Below are positions 51,617-60,482 of a stretch of 64,000 nucleotides of DNA, piece by piece. Position numbers and translations under genes: made by a program. How positions within the stretch are numbered: the first letter of the stretch is position 1; every line of letters starts with the position of its first letter. Source of the DNA: Bin87 sp963692995 (lineage in GTDB: Bacteria; Chloroflexota; Dehalococcoidia; Lucifugimonadales; UBA3495); contig OY843611.1 in NCBI GenBank assembly GCA_963692995.1, forward strand, positions 1,736,001 to 1,800,000. Reading direction: 5' to 3'. The notes under the pieces were generated by a model. The model was not told the origin of the DNA, searched no databases, and saw only the letters and a list, made by a program, of their open reading frames with translations.

Positions 51617-51965
51617 GGCGCGACTCCGGTGGACGTATGGCGGCTTCCATTGCTTTTTATCATAGGATTTGCGCGGTTGAAACTACTTCGCCCACTCTTA
51701 CGCAATCAGCAGTCCGGGATCCGGCCTGCGATCCTGACTACCAGGCACGCGATGGTTTCCGTCAAGTGGTTCCCGTTAAATGGGGAACTCCCTTTTCCGG
51801 GAAATCGCGATTATCATAGGTGTCTAGACGCGCGAGCCCCACGCCATTCTGAACGGCGCAGGTTCAATTGTCCAGACGGCTGCGCCGGTGATGCCGGTGT
51901 GTTCTCGTCGCGGACGATCCACCAGCCGCCATCGGGTACTTTGCGCCGGATCAGCGAGGATGAAT
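51617..51965. other. Divergent intergenic region
   Basis: About 350 bp between the acyl-CoA synthetase and the DUF1989 gene, expected to hold both promoters. On the minus strand TATGAT (51662-51657) could be the synthetase -10. The in-frame extension of the DUF1989 gene into this region (from 51888) is unconserved-looking. No other gene or repeat is evident. Confidence 0.45.
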
Positions 51966-52568
51966 ATGACTGCAACGCCGTTGACAACCATTCCCGCCCG
52001 CCGGGGCAAAGCGGCTTTCGTATCCGGGGGCCAAATCGTCAAGGTAATCAATACCCACGGGCAACAAGTGGTTGACACCTGGGCGTTCAACCGCGCCGAC
52101 CTGACGGAGTTCATGTCCATGGAGCATTCGCGGACCGCCCTCGGCCGGATCATGCCTCTGGCCGGCCAAGCCATGGTGACCAACCGCCGACGCCCCGTCC
52201 TGACAGTGGTCGAGGATATCTCCGGTGGTATCCATGATACTTTGCTGGCGGCGTGCGACCGTTATCGTTACGAGCTGTTGGGTTGCGCGGAATACCACGA
52301 CAACTGCACCGATAACCTGACGACCGCGTTGGCGGAACTGAACTTGGTCCCTCCGGAAACGCCCAGCCCGTGGAACCTGTTTATGAACATCCCGGTGGAG
52401 AGCGATGGAACGGTCAGCTTCCGGCCTCCGGTTTCCAGGCCAGGCGACTATGTGATCCTCCGGGCTGATATGGATTGCATCATCGCTTTTTCGGCGTGTC
52501 CGCAAGATATGGTTCCCATCAATGGGGTGGATTGCGTTCCCACGGAAGCCCATTTCCAGGTCATCTGA
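51966..52568 (+). CDS. DUF1989 (urea carboxylase-associated) family protein
   Basis: 200 residues from ATG 51966, preferred because GCGAGG lies 7 bp upstream; an ATG 6 bp earlier is too close to it. Family marks: IPARRGKAAFVSGGQIVKVINTHGQQVVDTWAFN, MSMEHSRTALGRIMPLAGQAMVTNRRRPVLTVVED, and CDRYRYELLGCAEYHDNCTDNL with conserved His and Cys. Members sit beside urea carboxylase or amino-acid catabolism genes elsewhere and some deaminate guanidine-type compounds; no such neighbour is here. Confidence 0.9.
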   Translation: MTATPLTTIPARRGKAAFVSGGQIVKVINTHGQQVVDTWAFNRADLTEFMSMEHSRTALGRIMPLAGQAMVTNRRRPVLTVVEDISGGIHDTLLAACDRYRYELLGCAEYHDNCTDNLTTALAELNLVPPETPSPWNLFMNIPVESDGTVSFRPPVSRPGDYVILRADMDCIIAFSACPQDMVPINGVDCVPTEAHFQVI

Positions 52569-52664
52569 ACCTTAATGCCGCGAGCCGCGTTCCGGAGATT
52601 TCTCACGGCTTGACCCGGATCGCGGCGATATTCCGTCCAACGTGACCAGGCGCTGGCGGACGGC

Positions 52665-52689
52665 AAAAACCCCGCCGTCAGAGGCGGGG
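52665..52689 (-). terminator. Intrinsic terminator of the HAD gene
   Basis: Read on the minus strand: CCCCGCC, loop TCTGAC, GGCGGGG, then TTTTT, 24 bp after the stop of the gene at 52713. A strong GC stem with a U-tract. Confidence 0.85.
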
Positions 52690-52712
52690 CCTTCGCAATG
52701 CGCCGGTTGGGT

Positions 52713-53066
52713 CTAGTTGTCTGGAACGAACCAAAGCTGTGCGGCGGCCTCGTCGGGCCACAGGAACTCAAACCCGTTTCGGATCGCGTTCTGCCGGTCC
52801 AAGTCTTCCCGATCGCCAATGTGATAGTAGGCATCGGCGGTGAAATCAGCTTTGATGTCGGCCAGCAGGTGCTTAGCCACCACGAAGTCAACGTCGATGC
52901 CGTGTTCTTCCCACAGCGAGCGCTGGCTGCTGGGCGGACGGTCGGAGCAACTTCCGATGAGAAAGCCCTTGTCCTGGACGATTCGGACCATGGCCATGGT
53001 CAGTGGCCCGGGTGGGTCTCCGACCTCCAACGTCCCGTCAATGTCAAAGCTGATAAGTATTGCCAT
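52713..53066 (-). CDS. Small HAD-superfamily protein
   Basis: 117 residues. It begins ILISFDIDGTLEVGDPPG, the HAD motif I (D8-x-D10-G-T), and has GSCSDRPP as motif II and HIGDREDLDRQNAIRNGFEFLWP as the motif III/IV region (GDREDLD). It lacks a cap domain and is shorter than typical phosphatases, like minimal HAD proteins. Probably a phosphohydrolase; substrate unknown. Confidence 0.8.
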   Translation of the reverse strand: MAILISFDIDGTLEVGDPPGPLTMAMVRIVQDKGFLIGSCSDRPPSSQRSLWEEHGIDVDFVVAKHLLADIKADFTADAYYHIGDREDLDRQNAIRNGFEFLWPDEAAAQLWFVPDN

Positions 53067-53170
53067 CTGTTTCCTCTCTCAACGGTCCGAGCTTCTCGGC
53101 CCCAAAATTGGGCGACCCCACAAGGCCGCCCAGAGCGTCGGTCAATCCTGCGCGACGGATTGTGGGAGCA

Positions 53171-54502
53171 TTAATCAGGCGTTGCGCTCCACACGGTGAA
53201 GTTCCCTCCCATGGGCATGGGACCGCCGGAAACGGCGATTTCGGGTTTGACGCCGGTTAGCGCGCGGGCGCCGGCCCGGCCCTGTATCTGCTGAATGCAA
53301 TCCGTGTGCATCCAGAACCGGCTGCGGCCACTGCCTATGTTGCCGCCGCTGGCCAAGATGGGGTTCGGCCCCGCGATGCTGATATCGGTCTGGTAGAAAT
53401 CCAGCGCGTCTCCGGGCTGCATCCCGCGATACCGCAGACCCTCGATGTGGAACTGGTGGAACTGAGCGAACCCGTCATACATATTCTCGAAAGAGAGATC
53501 GTCGGCGCTGATGCCAGCCCCCTCGTAGATCTTCCTCCCGGTGGAGGCGGTTTCCGCTTCCACCTCGTCCAGGGTCGGGGTGATGCTGCGAGCAGCTCCC
53601 CGGCTGGAGGCGTGGTTCAGGATGTACACGGGCTTTTGCGCCATATCCTGGGCGCGGTCCGCGGTGGTGAACAGATAGGCGGCGGCCACCATGATGGGAA
53701 TGTCGTTGTCGAACAGGTTGGCGGGCTTGGCGATCCACCGGGAAGACAGGTAGTCTTCCGGCGTCAGTTGTTCGGGACGGTGCTGCGCCCAATAGCCCTC
53801 CGGGAACAGCAGCCCGTTGCGCCGAGAATTTTGCATGAAGGGGGCCATCATGTCGTGGTTCTTGCCGTATTTAGTGCAATATTGCGCGAACTGCAAGGCG
53901 GTGCCGTAGCAACCCGGCGCCCCCCACAGGGTGCGGCCCGGGCTGATAGCAAAGCTGCCGGAAACCTCGTCGGCGGCGCTGACGCCCCCGTGATTATAGC
54001 GGCCTTCCAGGTTGTGCCAGCCCTTCAGTACGAGACAGTTACTGGCGCGGCCCTCTCCTACGGCCTGAGCCGCCACAACTATTGCAGCCGACATACAACC
54101 CGGAGCGTACATGGTGAACTTGACGTTGGTCAGTTCCGGCATATTCTTCAGGAGCCACTCGGCGCTAAGCTGGCCGATGCCGTCCAGCGGGTCGTCCGTG
54201 GGATTAAAGGCGTTGACCACGTCCATCGGCACGGGCTGGTCTGCCGGCCAATAGGCACCCGTGGTGGTCACCGGCACCAGAACTAGGCCGTCAACTTGGT
54301 CCGGCGCGACTCCGGCGTCGGCGATAGCCTTGCGCAGCGCCTGGATGCTCAACGCGCCGACGGAGGTTTCCGCCCGGCCATCCCAGCGGCGGGCGGTGGG
54401 AGAATGTCCGATACCCACGGCGGCTACCTTTCCCCGGTGTTCCCAAATTCCCAAGCCTTCAGTGGAACGATACATGGATTCGGGAGCCATCTGGGTGGTC
54501 AT
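53171..54502 (-). CDS. Thiolase family protein (lipid-transfer/acetyl-CoA acetyltransferase-like)
   Basis: 443 residues with a thiolase-like fold: KVAAVGIGHSPTARRW, the position of the nucleophilic Cys in MYAPGCMSAAIVVAAQAV, then FENMYDGFAQFHQFHIEGL and ASGGNIGSGRSRFWMHTDCIQQIQG. Such SCP-x-like thiolases pair with DUF35 proteins for acyl-CoA chain cleavage, e.g. in steroid side-chain degradation. The DUF35 partner lies 84 bp upstream on the same strand. Confidence 0.88.
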   Translation of the reverse strand: MTTQMAPESMYRSTEGLGIWEHRGKVAAVGIGHSPTARRWDGRAETSVGALSIQALRKAIADAGVAPDQVDGLVLVPVTTTGAYWPADQPVPMDVVNAFNPTDDPLDGIGQLSAEWLLKNMPELTNVKFTMYAPGCMSAAIVVAAQAVGEGRASNCLVLKGWHNLEGRYNHGGVSAADEVSGSFAISPGRTLWGAPGCYGTALQFAQYCTKYGKNHDMMAPFMQNSRRNGLLFPEGYWAQHRPEQLTPEDYLSSRWIAKPANLFDNDIPIMVAAAYLFTTADRAQDMAQKPVYILNHASSRGAARSITPTLDEVEAETASTGRKIYEGAGISADDLSFENMYDGFAQFHQFHIEGLRYRGMQPGDALDFYQTDISIAGPNPILASGGNIGSGRSRFWMHTDCIQQIQGRAGARALTGVKPEIAVSGGPMPMGGNFTVWSATPD

Positions 54503-54586
54503 AACTAACTCCTTGAGAATGCCGGGCCGATCCCGACGGCAACGTCGGACTGCTTTGTGTTTTTGGTGGTACCGGTATGGGCGGCG

Positions 54587-54997
54587 CTAGGCCACAACTT
54601 CCCATTCCGGGACTTTCTGGCCGTTGGCGGTAGCTTCAAATATTACCCGCACGTTGGCGCCCACCGGAACTTCGTCCGGCGCTGTTCCCGGCAGATGTGA
54701 ATACATCAATATGCCGGGGTCCTCGTCAAGCATGACGGCCGCCAGGTTGAAGGGAATGTCTTCCTTGAGGGACGCCACCGGGCAGTCATACACTACTCCG
54801 TAGTTGTAGATTTTCCCTCGGCCGCTCATTTCTTTCCATTCCAGGCTGTTGCCGGAACCGCACCGGTCGCAGGCGACCCGAGGTGGAAAAATCAAGCGGT
54901 CGCAGGCGGTGCAATTCTGGATGACGAGGCGGCCTTCGTTCGCCGCCTCGAAGAATGGTCTGTTCAGATCGTCGGGCACCACACCCTGTTTCACCAT
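54587..54997 (-). CDS. DUF35/OB-fold zinc-ribbon acyl-CoA-associated protein
   Basis: 136 residues from ATG 54997 (AAGGAG 5 bp upstream). The N-terminal helix (DDLNRPFFEAANEGRLVIQNC) leads into a rubredoxin-like zinc ribbon (NCTACDRLIFPPRVACDRCG, four Cys), then an OB-fold (GRGKIYNYGVVY). These proteins are obligate partners of thiolase-like enzymes and bind acyl-CoA. Cotranscribed with the thiolase downstream. Confidence 0.92.
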   Translation of the reverse strand: MVKQGVVPDDLNRPFFEAANEGRLVIQNCTACDRLIFPPRVACDRCGSGNSLEWKEMSGRGKIYNYGVVYDCPVASLKEDIPFNLAAVMLDEDPGILMYSHLPGTAPDEVPVGANVRVIFEATANGQKVPEWEVVA

Positions 54998-55075
54998 GTT
55001 GCTCCTTTGACACGACGAGCCCTCAACGGAACTTGCCGGCAACGCATCCTAGAATAGCGAGATTTTAGTAGGCCA

Positions 55076-55105
55076 AGAATATGCGGGATTGTGACCCCAT
55101 GTCAA
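55076..55105 (-). promoter_or_regulatory. Promoter of the DUF35-thiolase operon
   Basis: On the minus strand, TTGACA (55105-55100), an 18-bp spacer and TATTCT (55081-55076); the leader is about 75 nt. Confidence 0.65.
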
Positions 55106-55183
55106 GTTGAGGCTACAATTGGAGAACACTCCCGCGCACCGGCCCTTTCCCACCGGAGGAGCGGGGGAGTTACGCACGCCACA

Positions 55184-57097
55184 CTAAGGCGTGACGGTGG
55201 TAGTCACCAGGCCGGGGTTAGGCGGAATACGGACGTCCGGCGGTATGGTTACGCTGAACACCACCGGAAAGCTGATGACGCCGCGTTCGGTGCGCGCTTC
55301 GTCGGACACTTCGCTTACCTGCGCGTCGAACGTCATCCCCGGCAGCGCGCTCAGGGTCACGGAGGCCGGCGTGCCAGCGTTGAGGCGCTCGATGTAGTTG
55401 GTTTCCACCAAGCCAAGAACAGTTACGTCGGTGGGGTCAACTATCTGAATTACCCTGGCATCCACCGTGACTACATCATCGACGCTGGCGGTTACCAAAC
55501 GAACGGTGCCGCTGATGGGGGCGCGAAGGACGGCGCTTTCCAGGTCTTCCTGCGCCTGGTCATAAATTACGGACACCCGGTCGATGTTGGAGCGGGCCAA
55601 GGCCACTGCGGCAGCATCGGGGCCGGCGGCCAGGTCGTCGCGAGATTCGCCGGCGGTAACGACCGCTTGCCGCGCCGTGGCGACCGCTTGGGTCAGCGCG
55701 TCCTGTTCGGCCTGATCGGGGCCTTTCTCCAGGCGGGCGAGGCGGTTCTGCGCCGAGTCCTGGGCGAGACGCCTGCTTTCGACAATAGCCTGGAGACGGG
55801 CCAGTTCCAGTTGGTCAACGCCCTCCTCAACCTCGGCAAGGTCGCGGTCGGCACGGTTCAGGCGTTCGCGGGAGGTGTTCACGGCGGCTTGCAGCAAGGC
55901 GAGACGATTCTGGTCAGGGCCGGCGCTTTCATCGCTGAGGTCGCGGTTCAGGCGGGCCAGCCGGTCTTCCAGGACGCGCACCCGATTGGCGGCAGCGGAG
56001 CGGTCAAATTCTTTCGGGCCGGTTTCCAGGTCGGCCACTTCATCAGTCCAGGTTTCTACGGCTCGCTCGGCTGCTCTGACGGCGGATTCCAAGGCATCAA
56101 ACTTCACCACATCAAAGTTTTCGCCGCCGGCGAGGGATCTGAAATCTCCCTCAATCGCCCGCAACTGAAAAGCGGCGAAAGCATCTTCCGCAGCGTCCAG
56201 GTCGGCTTCAGCCTGGACCAGCGCCTGCCGGGCGTTGGCCAATTTGTCGGCAGAGTCGATATCAAAATCCCGTAGGTCATCGCGGGCCTGGTCAAGGTCC
56301 TGTTCTGTGGTGGAGATTTGGTTGCTCAGCCCGGTGAGAGCCTCGTCGTAGTTGGGGAGGAAATCATCCCGGGCTTCCTCCGCCACGTCCAGGGCCACCC
56401 TGGCCCGTTCGCGGGCTTCCAGGGCCTGGGCGAAGCGTTCGCTGTGCTCATCAGCGAAGTCCGACAAGGCTTCTTCAGCCTGATCGAGGCCGGCGATGGC
56501 GTCGGCGACGGCCTGGCGGGTGTTGCCCAGGTCCACGTTGTATTGTAGTTGGAAATCGTCCAGCCGCTCCTGAGCCTTGTCCAGGTTGACCTCGGCCTGG
56601 GCCAGGACGCTTTCAGCCTGGGCCAGAGCGCTTTCAGCGCGGGCGCGCACCAGGGGATCGTCGGACTCCAGGCCCAGGACGGCATCCAGCCGGTCCTGGG
56701 CGGCGTCCAGGTCAAACGCGGCCTGGGCCTCGGCCCGTTCCAGTTTGGACAGCGTTTCGGTGTCCAGCGTAGCTACTACGTCGCCGGCGGACACCGCGTC
56801 GCCAACGGAGACGTTGACGGCGCCAACCTCGCCCGGCACTTCAAAGGGCAGGTCGGCGCGGGTGTTGAATATAAGCTCGCTGCGGACGCGGAAATCGCTG
56901 GCGACCGCCCGTTCGGCGCCGGCGACAGGAGCCGACGCGCCGCCCGAGTTCGCCGCGTCGGAGCCGGTGGCGTCGGACGCGCCGCCGCAGCCGACGGCGA
57001 CAAGCGCCAGCGCTGCCGGCGCCAGCAGCAGGGATAGAGACCTCGGCCGGCAGCGGCGGAATGATGCTGAGAAGGGGCGAAACAGCGTAAGGTTCAA
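55184..57097 (-). CDS. RND efflux periplasmic adaptor (membrane fusion) lipoprotein with a very long coiled coil
   Basis: 637 residues from TTG 57097. The lipobox ends VAVGC (Cys37). The biotinyl-lipoyl half-motif VGDAVSAGDVVATLDTETL precedes a heptad-rich Ala/Asp/Arg coiled coil of roughly 400 residues (about 125-520), much longer than in AcrA-type adaptors. The lipoyl return strand (LRAPISGTVRLVTASVDDVV) and a beta-barrel end follow. It lies 36 bp downstream of the RND pump gene and should link it to the exterior. No TolC-type outer-membrane gene is nearby. Confidence 0.9.
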   Translation of the reverse strand: MNLTLFRPFSASFRRCRPRSLSLLLAPAALALVAVGCGGASDATGSDAANSGGASAPVAGAERAVASDFRVRSELIFNTRADLPFEVPGEVGAVNVSVGDAVSAGDVVATLDTETLSKLERAEAQAAFDLDAAQDRLDAVLGLESDDPLVRARAESALAQAESVLAQAEVNLDKAQERLDDFQLQYNVDLGNTRQAVADAIAGLDQAEEALSDFADEHSERFAQALEARERARVALDVAEEARDDFLPNYDEALTGLSNQISTTEQDLDQARDDLRDFDIDSADKLANARQALVQAEADLDAAEDAFAAFQLRAIEGDFRSLAGGENFDVVKFDALESAVRAAERAVETWTDEVADLETGPKEFDRSAAANRVRVLEDRLARLNRDLSDESAGPDQNRLALLQAAVNTSRERLNRADRDLAEVEEGVDQLELARLQAIVESRRLAQDSAQNRLARLEKGPDQAEQDALTQAVATARQAVVTAGESRDDLAAGPDAAAVALARSNIDRVSVIYDQAQEDLESAVLRAPISGTVRLVTASVDDVVTVDARVIQIVDPTDVTVLGLVETNYIERLNAGTPASVTLSALPGMTFDAQVSEVSDEARTERGVISFPVVFSVTIPPDVRIPPNPGLVTTTVTP

Positions 57098-57133
57098 TTG
57101 ACAGCCTCGTGGTGTTGCGGAAGTGTCGGGAGG

Positions 57134-60100
57134 TCAATCTGCGGCCTGGGTTGCTTCGGGAGCCGGGCGGCGGGTAATCAGTCGAGTTATCCGGCCCGGC
57201 AGGTGGGGGATGGTTTCGTAGAGGAGCATATAGGTTACGGGAACCGCGACCAGGGTGAGGAAGGTGGAGCTGATCAGGCCGCCGATGACCACGGTAGCCA
57301 GCTCCGCGCCGACAAATCCGCTGGCGTTGCTGAAGGCCAGCGGGAAAAGGGCCAGGATGGTGGTGAAAGCGGTCATCAGGATGGGACGCAGGCGGGTGCG
57401 TCCGGCCTCGATAATACCGTCCAGCGCGCCGTAGCCCTGCTCCCGCAGCTGGGCTGCAAAGGTGAGCAGCACAATGGCGTTGGTGACCACGATGCCGATG
57501 AGGAACAGGAAACCCATCAACGAAGGCAGGCTCAAGGCGCGGCCGGTAACGGTGAGGGCAATCAGCGCGCCCACCACGGCCAGCGGCATACTGAGCACCA
57601 CGATGAACGGGTCGCGCAGGGAACCCATGGTAGTCACCATTACCAGATATACCAGGGACACGCCGATTATCATTGCCAGATAGACGTTGGCGAACTGCTC
57701 TTGAATGTCGCTGGCGAGGCCGACTTGCTCTACGCTCACTCCGGCCGGCAGCGGGGTTTCCTGGATCATGCGGTCCACCCGGCCGGCAATTCGCTGGGCG
57801 TCGCGGCCTTCAAATTGGCCGGTGATGAGCACGGAGCGGTCGCCATCGTAGCGGGTCACCACCGAAGGGCCGAGGGTAGTTTTGACTTCGCTGATGGAAC
57901 CGAGGCGGATCGCGCCGGCGGGGCCCCCGATCGGCAGATACTGCAACTCAGCGATTTCGTCCACGTCGCTTTCCCGTCCCCGGACCACCAGGTCATAGGT
58001 TTCGCCCTCCAGATTAACGTCGCCCACGTCATTGCCATAGACCCAGGTACGCACCTGCCCGGCCACCATCTGGGAAGTGAGGCCATGGCGGCCGGCTTCG
58101 GTAGGGTCAACAACGAAGGTAAGTTCCTCGCTGGCGTCGCTGACGTTGGTTTTGAGGTTGGCCAGGCCCTCGATGGGTTCGATGCCGGCAAGCAGATTCT
58201 GGGCGGCGCTTTTCACGGCTTCAAAATCGCTGCCGGTGACGTTGACCTGCAATCCGGACTGAGGCGGGCCGGAACCATCAACGAAAACCTGGATTTCAAC
58301 GTCCTCTTTGTCCGGCAGAGCTTCGCGCAGCTCACTCACCACCGCCGGCGGGAAGTCGTCGGATAAAGCGATGGAAAAGCCGGCGATGTCGTAGCCGCTC
58401 TCTGCGTCCCCGCCGCCAAAATCCTGGCTGCTGGCGCCCATGGTTACCTGATAAGAAGTGAGGTAGCCGCGTTCCGCAAAGCCGGCCAGTACGTCTTCAA
58501 CCTCCCGCACTTCCCGGAACATCCGGCCGGCAGTCGTGTTCTCCGGCATCGTAACATCAATCCGTATCGCCTCGGGCGGACCATCGGAAAACAGGGTGAT
58601 GGGTAGCAATGTGATGAGGTACAGACTGCCGGCCACGGCGATGATGCAACCGGCGACGGTAATCAACTGGTGGTTGAGCGCCCAGCGGAGGACGGGAGTG
58701 TAAATCCGCTGTAGCCAGGTATCCCCGTTAGCCGTAGCAGCCTCGTCTTCGTCCGGCAGGTCACCTTCTCGCAGCAGCAGGGAAGCCAGGGCCGGCACGG
58801 CGGTAAGAGCAATGAAGGTGGAGGCGAGCAGCGAAACGCAGACGGTCTGAGCGAAGGGCAGGAAGAACTGTCCCACTGCGCCGGGGATGAATGCCAGGGG
58901 CAGGAACACCGCCACAGTGGTCAGCGTAGAGCCGACGATGGCCGGGCTGACCTCGCGGGCGCCCCGAATCGCCGCGCTGGCCCGGGGTTCGCCGGCGCGG
59001 ACGTGGCGATAGGTGTTTTCCAGCACCACGATGCTGTCATCTACTATTCGCCCCACTGCGATGGCCAAGCCGGCGATGCTCATGAAGTTGAGCGTCCAGT
59101 CGAATACCGCCATCACCAAAATCGTAACCATCAGGCTGAGGGGTATGGAAATGGCGATGATGGCGGTGGGGCGCAGGGTGTTCAGGATGCCGCGCATCAC
59201 CGAGGGCCGCAATTGCAGCAGAAACAGGAAAATCGCCAGCACCGCGATGACGAACCCCTGTCCACCCTGTCGGGTTACGTTGCTCAACTCCTTCTCCAGT
59301 TCGGGGCCGTCGTTGTAGAGGATCTCCACCCGAACGTCCGGGGGCAGGGTGAGTTCGTCGATGATCGTGAGCAGTTCCTGGGTCAGGGCTATGGTATTGC
59401 CCTCCGGGGTTCGCAAAACGGACAGGGACAGGCTGGGCTGGCCGTTGGTGCGGGAAACCGTGGCGGCCTCGGGGGTGTCAATCACTACTTCGGCTACATC
59501 GGACACCCGGATGGGCCGCACGTCGCCGGCGTCGGGGGGGCCATTGCGGGCAAAGCCGACCGGCACGCTACGGATGGCGTCCAGGTCGCCGTAACCGTGG
59601 TAGGTGCGGAGGGTTACGGAACGGCCGGCCCGACGGAGCTCGCCAGCATTGAGGTCAATGGCGTTCCCACCGACCGCGTTGACGGCATCCTGAATGGTCA
59701 GGCCATATTCATCCAGGCGAGCCGGGTCAACGATGACGGAAACCCGTTCGCGGACGCCACCGCCTACCTCGACGTCATAGACGCCGGAGACGGCTTCCAT
59801 TCGGGGGACTATTTCGTCGTCAACGAGGCGCTGTAGGGATGGGATGTCCCGCTCGCCGCTGACGCTGAGCCACATTACCGGAAAAATATCGGAAGTAATC
59901 TGTACAACAACGGGTTCGCTGGCGTCCTCGGGCAAGTCAAGGCCGGCGACCTGGCTGCGGATTTCATCCTCGGCTTCGTCCAGGTCGGCAGAGGCCGGGA
60001 AACTGATGGTTACTATCGACCGGTCGCCTGTGGAGGTGGAGGTGAACCGTTCCAAGTCCGGTATGCCAACAATGGCCTCCTCCACCTTGTCGGTTATTTC

Positions 60101-60286
60101 GTCAGCTATCGTGACCGGGTCGCTTTGGGGATAGTAGGTGATGACGTAAATCAGACCCAAGCTGATGTCCGGGAACAGTTCCCGTTGCAGGCGGCCGTAG
60201 GAAAATACGCCGGCAACCAGCAGCAGCACCATTACCATAATGGTTACCGACTTCCGGCTGAGGGCCACTCGGGTCAGGATAATCAA
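57134..60286 (-). CDS. RND family efflux pump (AcrB/HAE1-like)
   Basis: 1,050 residues from TTG 60286. Proton-driven exporter with 12 membrane helices in two repeats. It shows the N-terminal helix (VTIMVMVLLLVAGVFSYGRL), ELFPDI, porter domains, and helix 4 motif AIAVGRIVDDSIVVLENTYRHV carrying the proton-relay Asp pair. The second half contains MGFLFLIGIVVTNAIVLL and GRTRLRPILMTAFTTILALFPLA. The first gene of a two-gene operon with its adaptor; two 15-bp direct repeats lie upstream. Substrate cannot be predicted. Confidence 0.95.
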   Translation of the reverse strand: MIILTRVALSRKSVTIMVMVLLLVAGVFSYGRLQRELFPDISLGLIYVITYYPQSDPVTIADEITDKVEEAIVGIPDLERFTSTSTGDRSIVTISFPASADLDEAEDEIRSQVAGLDLPEDASEPVVVQITSDIFPVMWLSVSGERDIPSLQRLVDDEIVPRMEAVSGVYDVEVGGGVRERVSVIVDPARLDEYGLTIQDAVNAVGGNAIDLNAGELRRAGRSVTLRTYHGYGDLDAIRSVPVGFARNGPPDAGDVRPIRVSDVAEVVIDTPEAATVSRTNGQPSLSLSVLRTPEGNTIALTQELLTIIDELTLPPDVRVEILYNDGPELEKELSNVTRQGGQGFVIAVLAIFLFLLQLRPSVMRGILNTLRPTAIIAISIPLSLMVTILVMAVFDWTLNFMSIAGLAIAVGRIVDDSIVVLENTYRHVRAGEPRASAAIRGAREVSPAIVGSTLTTVAVFLPLAFIPGAVGQFFLPFAQTVCVSLLASTFIALTAVPALASLLLREGDLPDEDEAATANGDTWLQRIYTPVLRWALNHQLITVAGCIIAVAGSLYLITLLPITLFSDGPPEAIRIDVTMPENTTAGRMFREVREVEDVLAGFAERGYLTSYQVTMGASSQDFGGGDAESGYDIAGFSIALSDDFPPAVVSELREALPDKEDVEIQVFVDGSGPPQSGLQVNVTGSDFEAVKSAAQNLLAGIEPIEGLANLKTNVSDASEELTFVVDPTEAGRHGLTSQMVAGQVRTWVYGNDVGDVNLEGETYDLVVRGRESDVDEIAELQYLPIGGPAGAIRLGSISEVKTTLGPSVVTRYDGDRSVLITGQFEGRDAQRIAGRVDRMIQETPLPAGVSVEQVGLASDIQEQFANVYLAMIIGVSLVYLVMVTTMGSLRDPFIVVLSMPLAVVGALIALTVTGRALSLPSLMGFLFLIGIVVTNAIVLLTFAAQLREQGYGALDGIIEAGRTRLRPILMTAFTTILALFPLAFSNASGFVGAELATVVIGGLISSTFLTLVAVPVTYMLLYETIPHLPGRITRLITRRPAPEATQAAD

Positions 60287-60317
60287 AATCGCCCCGGTCG
60301 GGCAGCTGTGGAGGGAT

Positions 60318-60349
60318 TGTCCATCAAATTGGAATGTCCATCAAATTGG
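60318..60349 (-). promoter_or_regulatory. Two 15-bp direct repeats upstream of the RND operon (likely operator/promoter)
   Basis: TGTCCATCAAATTGG occurs at 60318-60332 and 60335-60349 (17-bp period). On the minus strand TTGATG, 17 bp, GACAAT fits a promoter built into the repeats, so a repressor bound here would block it. No regulator gene is adjacent. Confidence 0.6.
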
Positions 60350-60482
60350 GGCGTTGGCAGCGTGCGCCGCCGTTGACCCGGTTAATCATATCAGACGCTG
60401 TAGATAATGGCCTCAAGGGTTTGGCAATTTTTCCGGCTGCTATGTACACTGTGCCCTCACCGTTGCAATCAAGGAGCATAAA

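Noticed and set aside
57098..58366. 422-codon plus-strand frame opposite the RND pump gene
   Set aside because: Antisense shadow of a gene with clear RND motifs; no ribosome site or domain.
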